NCBI GenBank assembly: GCA_030248135.1
Contig: JASANC010005158.1
Coordinates: 1-64,000 of the forward strand
Source: Theristus sp. LFF4_11
Taxonomy: Eukaryota > Nematoda > Chromadorea > Monhysterida > Xyalidae
DNA: 64,000 nucleotides
Direction of reading: 5' to 3'
Below, piece after piece: positions 59,401 to 64,000 of this stretch (position 1 is the stretch's first letter; each line of letters begins with the position of its first letter). The position numbers and the translations under genes are program-made. The notes below the pieces were generated by a model that made no database searches, was not told the DNA's origin, and saw nothing but the letters and a program-made list of their open reading frames with translations.

Positions 59401-62400
59401 TGGCGACAGCCGTCGCGTTGCCTGATGATCGCCTTCACCGGCGTCCAGTCGCTCGGCGGTCGAAACAGACCGGGGCGTTGCGACTCGCTCGCACAGAAGT
59501 GCGCCTCCGACAACGGATCGATCATGTGCATGCCGTCCTTGACGCGCGCCCACGGCACTGCAACGCACAGCAGCGGCGTGACAAAACTGCACTTACAAGC
59601 TCTGCAGCATTTACACACGTTCCCGATTGAGAGCACTCATGAAAGCGCAGACCGGGTCGCTTCTGCTCGGCGACGCGATTCAGCCGCGCACAGGCGCTGC
59701 ACCGGAACGTCATGAAGCCGAACGCCTCGTGGCTGAAGCCGTAGTTGTACGTGCGCTCGTTGTGCGTGACGCGTAGCGTTGGGTGCTGGCGATTCGGGCG
59801 ATACTGCAGTATGGCCGCTGTGGGCGTCCAGTCGGGTGGCGGCTCAAACGAGTGTCTGCCCGTGTTGCTCGTCTCGTCCGAGCAGAAATGCGCACGAGCC
59901 AACGGATCGATCATGTGCAGGCCGTTGCGCACGCGTGCCACCGGGACTGACAAGTAACAATATTGGATTGTTGCCTTTTTCAGGAGTTCTGCCACTGTGT
60001 TTCTTCCGTTTTTTGGTTGAAAACGTGCCCGAAAACACGACTCACTGGGGCGTTTCTGTTCGGCAGCGCGGTTGGCACGTGCACAGGCGCGACACTTGAA
60101 CGTCAAATATCCGTTGGCGTCGTGCGTGTAGTAGTAGGCGTAGGTGCGCTCGCCCGCGTGCACGCGCAGCGTTGCGTTCAGACAGCCACTGCGGAACTCC
60201 AGGTCAGCCGGCGTCGGCGTCCACCCGGGCGTCTCGAACTCAACCAAGCCGGATCGAGCCGCGTTTTTGACGCTCTCACAAAAGTGCTGCCGGCCGAGCG
60301 GATCGATCAGATGCTTGCCCTTGTAGACGTGCGCCCATGGAACTGCAAGAAAGCATCACTGAAAAAAACACCGGAATCAGGTTGCGAAACGTGAAGCAGT
60401 CACTCCAGCAGACGTACTCGGCCGTTTGTCGCCCTTGCGATACTGAGTGTAACAGGAGTTGCACCGAAAATACATGCAGCCCTTCAGTTTAGTGACGTAG
60501 GTGTAGTAATAGGTGCGCTCGGGTGTATCGACACGCAGCTGCGGGTGCAGACGATTGTTCTTGTGCAACAGCATTGCTTCCGTTGGCTTCCAGTTCGACT
60601 GAGCGGTGTTCCGTTTGAATTTGAGCTGAAATTTACACTTTATAGCTTATAGAATGAAGTTGTTGGAAGTTTGTTGCGCAATAAAACAACCGCGCACTCT
60701 TCCTAATTTGCCGTCGACTCGTTTCGGCTTGCAGAAATGCGGTCGCTCGAATGGATCAGTGGTGTGCACACCGTTCAGTACACGAGTCATTGGCACTGAA
60801 ACAGGGAAGGCAATGAAAGAAGCGAATACAGACAAGTAAATGATAAAAAACAAACAAATTAGTCAGCTGGAAATTGTAATCATCAAGCGGATGCGGAGGA
60901 CTGAATTGAAATAATAGATTTAAAACCCATAACCGGTCGCAGGCAGACAGACCAGGTCTCTTTTTCTCCGCCCTGACGTTGAGTTGTTTGCACGCAGAGC
61001 ACGAGAAGCTTTTCGATCCGTCCGCGTTCAGCGCGAGCGTCTTGTTGCACGCCTGCACCGAGTACAAATAGACGCGCTGGCCGTCGCAGACACGCACACG
61101 CGCGTGCAGCCACTGCTCACGTCTGATGATGTGCGCGCGCGCGCCAACGCTGCTCACTGGCGGCAGCTGCAATCACTGCTCTGCATGTTGCACGTTCGCT
61201 AGTGTTGTCGCTGCGCTGCCAATCAGCTATGATCTTTGATTTTGGTCCCGAGACTCAATGTAAGCAGTTTCATGCATGACGCGGGAATTCAAAATTGGTA
61301 AAGTGATCCGAGTCCCCTTAATAAGGCCGGCTCACTTTGGCTATTCTGAATGACCACATGAAGAATGAAACCCGGTTTCCTTTCACGTTTACGTCGCATT
61401 GAGTCGCAGGACTTAAAGAAAAGATAATAGTGGTACGCACACGTGCCAGGACTGTTTTCTCTTTTTCTAATAAGGAAAACGGTGGTGCATGTTCTCCCGT
61501 CAACCATGAACTCGCCTCTTCCTTTGGCTCATCTTCTGCTTCATCCGCATCAACATTGTCTTCCACGTCTATTGCCGATATGGCAGCCAGCGAATTGTGG
61601 TTGTTCAAAAGTTTCGTCAGAAAGTCTGGCTCTTGTGCCTGTGCGTCCGCCATCGATGGGGATGCGTGCTCAGCAGCTGTGCTTGCGAAATCGGCTTGTG
61701 TGCACACGTGCGAGCCGGCAAGTGGGTCGTTCACGATCACGCCGTCTCGCACTACTGCTCGGGGCACTGAACACAAAGAAAACTTGCAACTGCAACAAAG
61801 CAGTCAAAAACAATCAAGCGAGTAATGCTGAAAAACAGACATCCATCGAAGTGAGGCTATTCAAATGCTATCAAACAACCAGTAAGCCAGTTCTCAAGCG
61901 CAGTAAAGAACAAAACAAAAAACCATGGGAACTCTCACCAACCAATTCGCGTCGTTGTATATCGTTCATTAACGTGCACACAATGCGAACACTCGTAAAT
62001 GGTGTAGTTTTGCTGTTCGTTTACGCCAGTGTTGCGGTACGAGTAGACACGCGCACAGTCACTGACGAACAGCACTGGCTGCTTCTCATTCTCAGAGGCG
62101 CCCGTTATCGCCTAAAACGCGCTTTCATTAAGTTTTGGTGGAAAGCTGAGACGGGTGCGCTGGCTTCCGTAGTGAAGTAATATGGGGCACTGGTCCGGCA
62201 CACCAGAGACGTCGGTTCGAATCCCACCAGAGGTTCAAAAAAAACCGATTCCCATCTCTTTCGATGATAGAACACCACAAACGATAGATCTATTATGATC
62301 TTTTATTTTGGTCCCGCCACTCAATGCGCCCATAGATGGGTAAACAGTTGCATGCAGGACGCGGGAATTCAAAATAGGTGAAGTGATCCGTGTCCCCTAC

Positions 62401-63666
62401 ATACAGCCGAGTCACTTAGGCGACTTTGATTTGCCACATAAAGATTGAAACTAGTTTTCTTTTCACATCTGCACACCTATTCAGTCGCGGAACTTAAAAA
62501 TTGATATTAAATCTTTCGGCGTTGAAAGCGACTCTGCAAGAAAAATGTTTAAAAAAATCAAAAGAGATACGAACCCGAGATCCGCGCGTTGTGCGCGCGA
62601 GCCGGTTTGTCTCATTGACGCCTCGTGCAATCGCAGACTGAGAGGCGCCCGCTCGATCCAGCGGCTCAACAACGACACTGATGTCCCCGAAAGAGGGCGA
62701 CACAACGTCCACCTCGGAACCTTCAGAGCCAAATTCGGATGCCTCCAACTCAAAACCACCGGACGCATCGAACACTGGCAAACTCTGACCGTCATCATGC
62801 AACACCGTGCAACTGTTCGCGACTTGTTTGCTCGGTTTCGTCTTTTTGACCGCTGGTTGTTCATGTTGCTGCGATGTGCTTGGCTCACCATTGTCCAACG
62901 CCCGTTTTCTGACGGCCTCTGTCGAAACGTTGTCACTGGTATTGATTGCAAAGTGCTCTTCAAACAAATTTCGAATCAACGGCGAATTTTGTTGGTCCAC
63001 CAGATGTGTTGTGTCGTGGTCGGGTGGAAGCGAAACTGGAAACGGTTCTGGCTGAAAAAACAAAACAGACGACGTGCAACGGATAACAAAAAGGATTAAT
63101 AATTATATAATAGTGTATAATTGCAACAAAAACGTGTAATTGTGTAATTGCATGGCATTGTATGGGCTATATAAACTGTGATGAGTGCTCAGTCTGTTTT
63201 TATTGCTGTCGTAATCATCCGAATCGTCCTAATCAGCGTTTATCTTAATAAAAACCCTTTCTATAATTTTTCTATAGTTGAGTTTTTCTTTTTTACCTCA
63301 GTCGTCACCACAAATGACAGTCGATCAGGTTGCAGCTCTCTGATTGGTTGACAGGCACCGACCTCGGCAGTGATTGGTGGAAACAGCAGAGTGGCATTGC
63401 CCGTTGTTGCGCTGTCGTCTTGAAGTGCACTGGTGCTCGCAGCACTCGTGGATGAATTGGAAAACTGAAAACAAACAATTGAGAAACGAACAGTTTCAAA
63501 GAAATCACTTCGGTAATTTGAATGTGCCCACAAAATTCCAAAACTGTGTTCAAATTCGCGCTACCGGTTCACTGGGCGTGACCGAGTCTGGCGTTCTGGC
63601 CGGGGTCAACTGCTGCAACAGACGATCCAATTCCAGCTCTTTCGATTCGATGCCGCGGAATACCAT
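50444..63666 (-). CDS. Tandem array of ~14 novel Cys/His modules, putative nuclear protein
   Basis: No family recognised. N-terminal exons 63565-63666 (MVFRGIESKELELDRLLQQL), 63297-63464 and 62571-63051 are Ser/Thr-rich and acidic with KKTKPSK. Module exons follow. Split: 61766 to about 61440 with 60953-61166, and 60698-60795 with 60418-60625. Single: 60046-60342, 59653-59946, 59267-59557, 58691-58978, 58255-58558, 57637-57942, 57205-57494, 56817-57110, 56102-56410, 55540-55851, 51894-52193, 51289-51582. A half module at about 50832-50959 and the last exon 50444-50733 (end IKVEPNE) finish it. Module consensus: VPxARVxxGxHMIDPLARxHFC, about 25 variable residues, WTPTxAxLxxR, RPxLRV, YxYxF, GxxxFRCxxCxRxNR, EKRP. 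Conserved His, HxC and CxxC could bind zinc. The middle faintly recalls FLYWCH domains (inference). Confidence 0.72.
52235..55331. mobile_element. 3.1 kb foldback element with internal ~330 bp tandem units
   Basis: Outer inverted ends run from CACGTTAACACCGTTTGCAA to its complement ending GTTAACGTG at 55331. Next come matching ~330 bp arms (52310-52600 against 54985-55260, with TACCCCCTGAGTACCCCCTG). Then tandem ~330 bp units follow, each with TTAGATTTTTGCCCCGGGCA and ATTTTGCAACTGACCA. There are about five in one direction and three inverted, meeting near 54115. No transposase frame exists; the identical short ORF in each arm is not evidence of coding. It lies in the intron between module exons 55540 and 52193. 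Confidence 0.9.
56503..56800 (+). repeat. 31-33 bp tandem repeat, nine copies
   Basis: Unit CAAATGATGCAATCCATGAA followed by CTCAGGTTGCGCA. Four copies lack GG to give 31 bp and one has CCCAGG. It fills the intron between module exons 56817 and 56410, ending about 15 bases before the 56817 exon boundary. Frames across it repeat a short peptide and are not genes. Confidence 0.95.
61212..61425 (+). repeat. Dispersed ~210 bp repeat, copy 1
   Basis: Starts ATGATCTTTGATTTTGGTCC and contains GACGCGGGAATTCAAAAT, AAGTGATCCG and GGACTTAAA at the end. It lies between the two halves of the most N-terminal split module. Similarity to the copy at 62290 covers its whole length. Confidence 0.85.
62163..62235 (+). 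other. tRNA-like sequence, degenerate
   Basis: Has a B-box-like GGTTCGAATCC, an A-box-like TAGTGAAGTAATATGG and a perfect 5 bp anticodon-type stem CTGGT/ACCAG around a 7-base loop. The acceptor stem pairs at only about six of seven positions with wobble. The loop has C instead of U at position 33, and the D-stem is poor. A working tRNA is unlikely; a tRNA pseudogene or SINE head beside the dispersed repeat is more plausible. Confidence 0.35.
62290..62505 (+). repeat. Dispersed ~210 bp repeat, copy 2
   Basis: Starts ATTATGATCTTTTATTTTGG and shares GGACGCGGGAATTCAAAAT, AAGTGATCCG, GTCGCGGAACTTAAA and the intervening order with the copy at 61212. It has about 17 extra bases (CGCCCATAGATGGGTAA). 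It lies in the intron before the first module exon. Confidence 0.85.
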
Positions 63667-63696
63667 CTGAGAAAGAAACTACGGTTCAGCGGTAAT

Positions 63697-63972
63697 TTAT
63701 TTGGTCTCGAGAGTCATACGCGCGCTCCAGCCAATCAGCGTGCTGGATTGTGAACGAAAGCGTATGATCACGTTCCAACCCTTTTTGCTTGGACATTCGT
63801 ATTTGCATTTTTCGTGACCGTATTTGAGATTGCGTCTGTTTTGCTTTTCCGTAACTAAAGTTGCTTGTACGTTAAAATGAAGAATCTGCAACATTGAAAA
63901 CATCAGAAAAGCAGCGCCGACCAGCCGCATGTGGTCGCCAGCGAAATCGCGATGGGCCGATCTGATGTGCAT
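63697..63972 (-). CDS. Possible 3' exon of a gene running off the right edge
   Basis: The minus-strand frame ends NLKYGHEKCKYECPSKKGW to LIGWSARMTLETK, stop at 63697 overlapping AATAAA. A strong acceptor (TTTTCAATGTTGCAG, about 63885) precedes ILHFNVQATLVTEK, so this is best read as a terminal exon of an upstream minus-strand gene. The ATG at 63972 may be chance. The stop lies only 30 bp before the module gene's ATG, close enough for an operon-like arrangement. Family unknown. Confidence 0.35.
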   Translation of the reverse strand: MHIRSAHRDFAGDHMRLVGAAFLMFSMLQILHFNVQATLVTEKQNRRNLKYGHEKCKYECPSKKGWNVIIRFRSQSSTLIGWSARMTLETK

Positions 63973-64000
63973 GTTCAGCTGGCGTTGACTGCTGGTGGCC

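Overview
The window looks like nuclear DNA of a nematode. Genes are broken by short introns that usually end in TTTCAG or TTGCAG. The gene content also fits: an MSP-domain protein, two let-767/HSD17B12-type dehydrogenases, a Kunitz/cysteine-rich-repeat/EB extracellular protein, and a divergent axin with RGS and DIX domains. The GC content, long introns and dense mobile elements suggest a lineage away from Caenorhabditis, but I cannot name a species.

Layout. 0.2-1.2 kb: MSP-domain gene with a Lys/Glu-rich tail, apparently frameshifted twice. 1.9-2.2 kb: an orphan LisH exon resembling RELCH, among GAGACGA-type repeats. 2.9-6.6 kb: two tandem minus-strand short-chain dehydrogenases. 13.3-14.5 kb: a TPPP/p25-alpha gene. 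16.1-17.2 kb: ribosomal protein L13. 18.2-21.3 kb: a UBAP1-like ESCRT-I subunit. 21-25 kb: gene-poor and G-rich. 25.7-29.7 kb: a weak hypothetical gene, a secreted Cys-rich protein and a kelch-repeat gene. 29.9-36.2 kb: a multidomain Kunitz/Cys-rich-repeat gene. 37.4-37.7 kb: a small membrane protein. 38.7-39.2 kb: a C15orf61-like gene. 40.1-48.0 kb: axin.

50.4-63.7 kb is the most unusual locus. One minus-strand gene carries about 14 complete copies, plus one truncated copy, of an unrecognised ~100-residue Cys/His module. Nearly every module is one phase 1-1 exon. Acidic and Ser/Thr-rich N-terminal exons with a basic patch, and a C-terminal IKVEP (SUMO-type) motif, suggest a nuclear, possibly nucleic-acid-binding protein. 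A faint FLYWCH/WRKY-GCM1 resemblance is inference only.

Mobile DNA is plentiful: three copies of a poly-G MITE with CCGTATTACC ends; a second MITE with CCGTAAAGTC-type ends; a 3.1 kb foldback element built from ~330 bp tandem units, inside an intron of the module gene; a 0.6 kb foldback beside a Kunitz-gene splice donor; and small palindromes in UBAP1 and kelch introns. Exon coordinates come from reading splice signals and frame continuity by eye, so individual boundaries may be off by a few bases.
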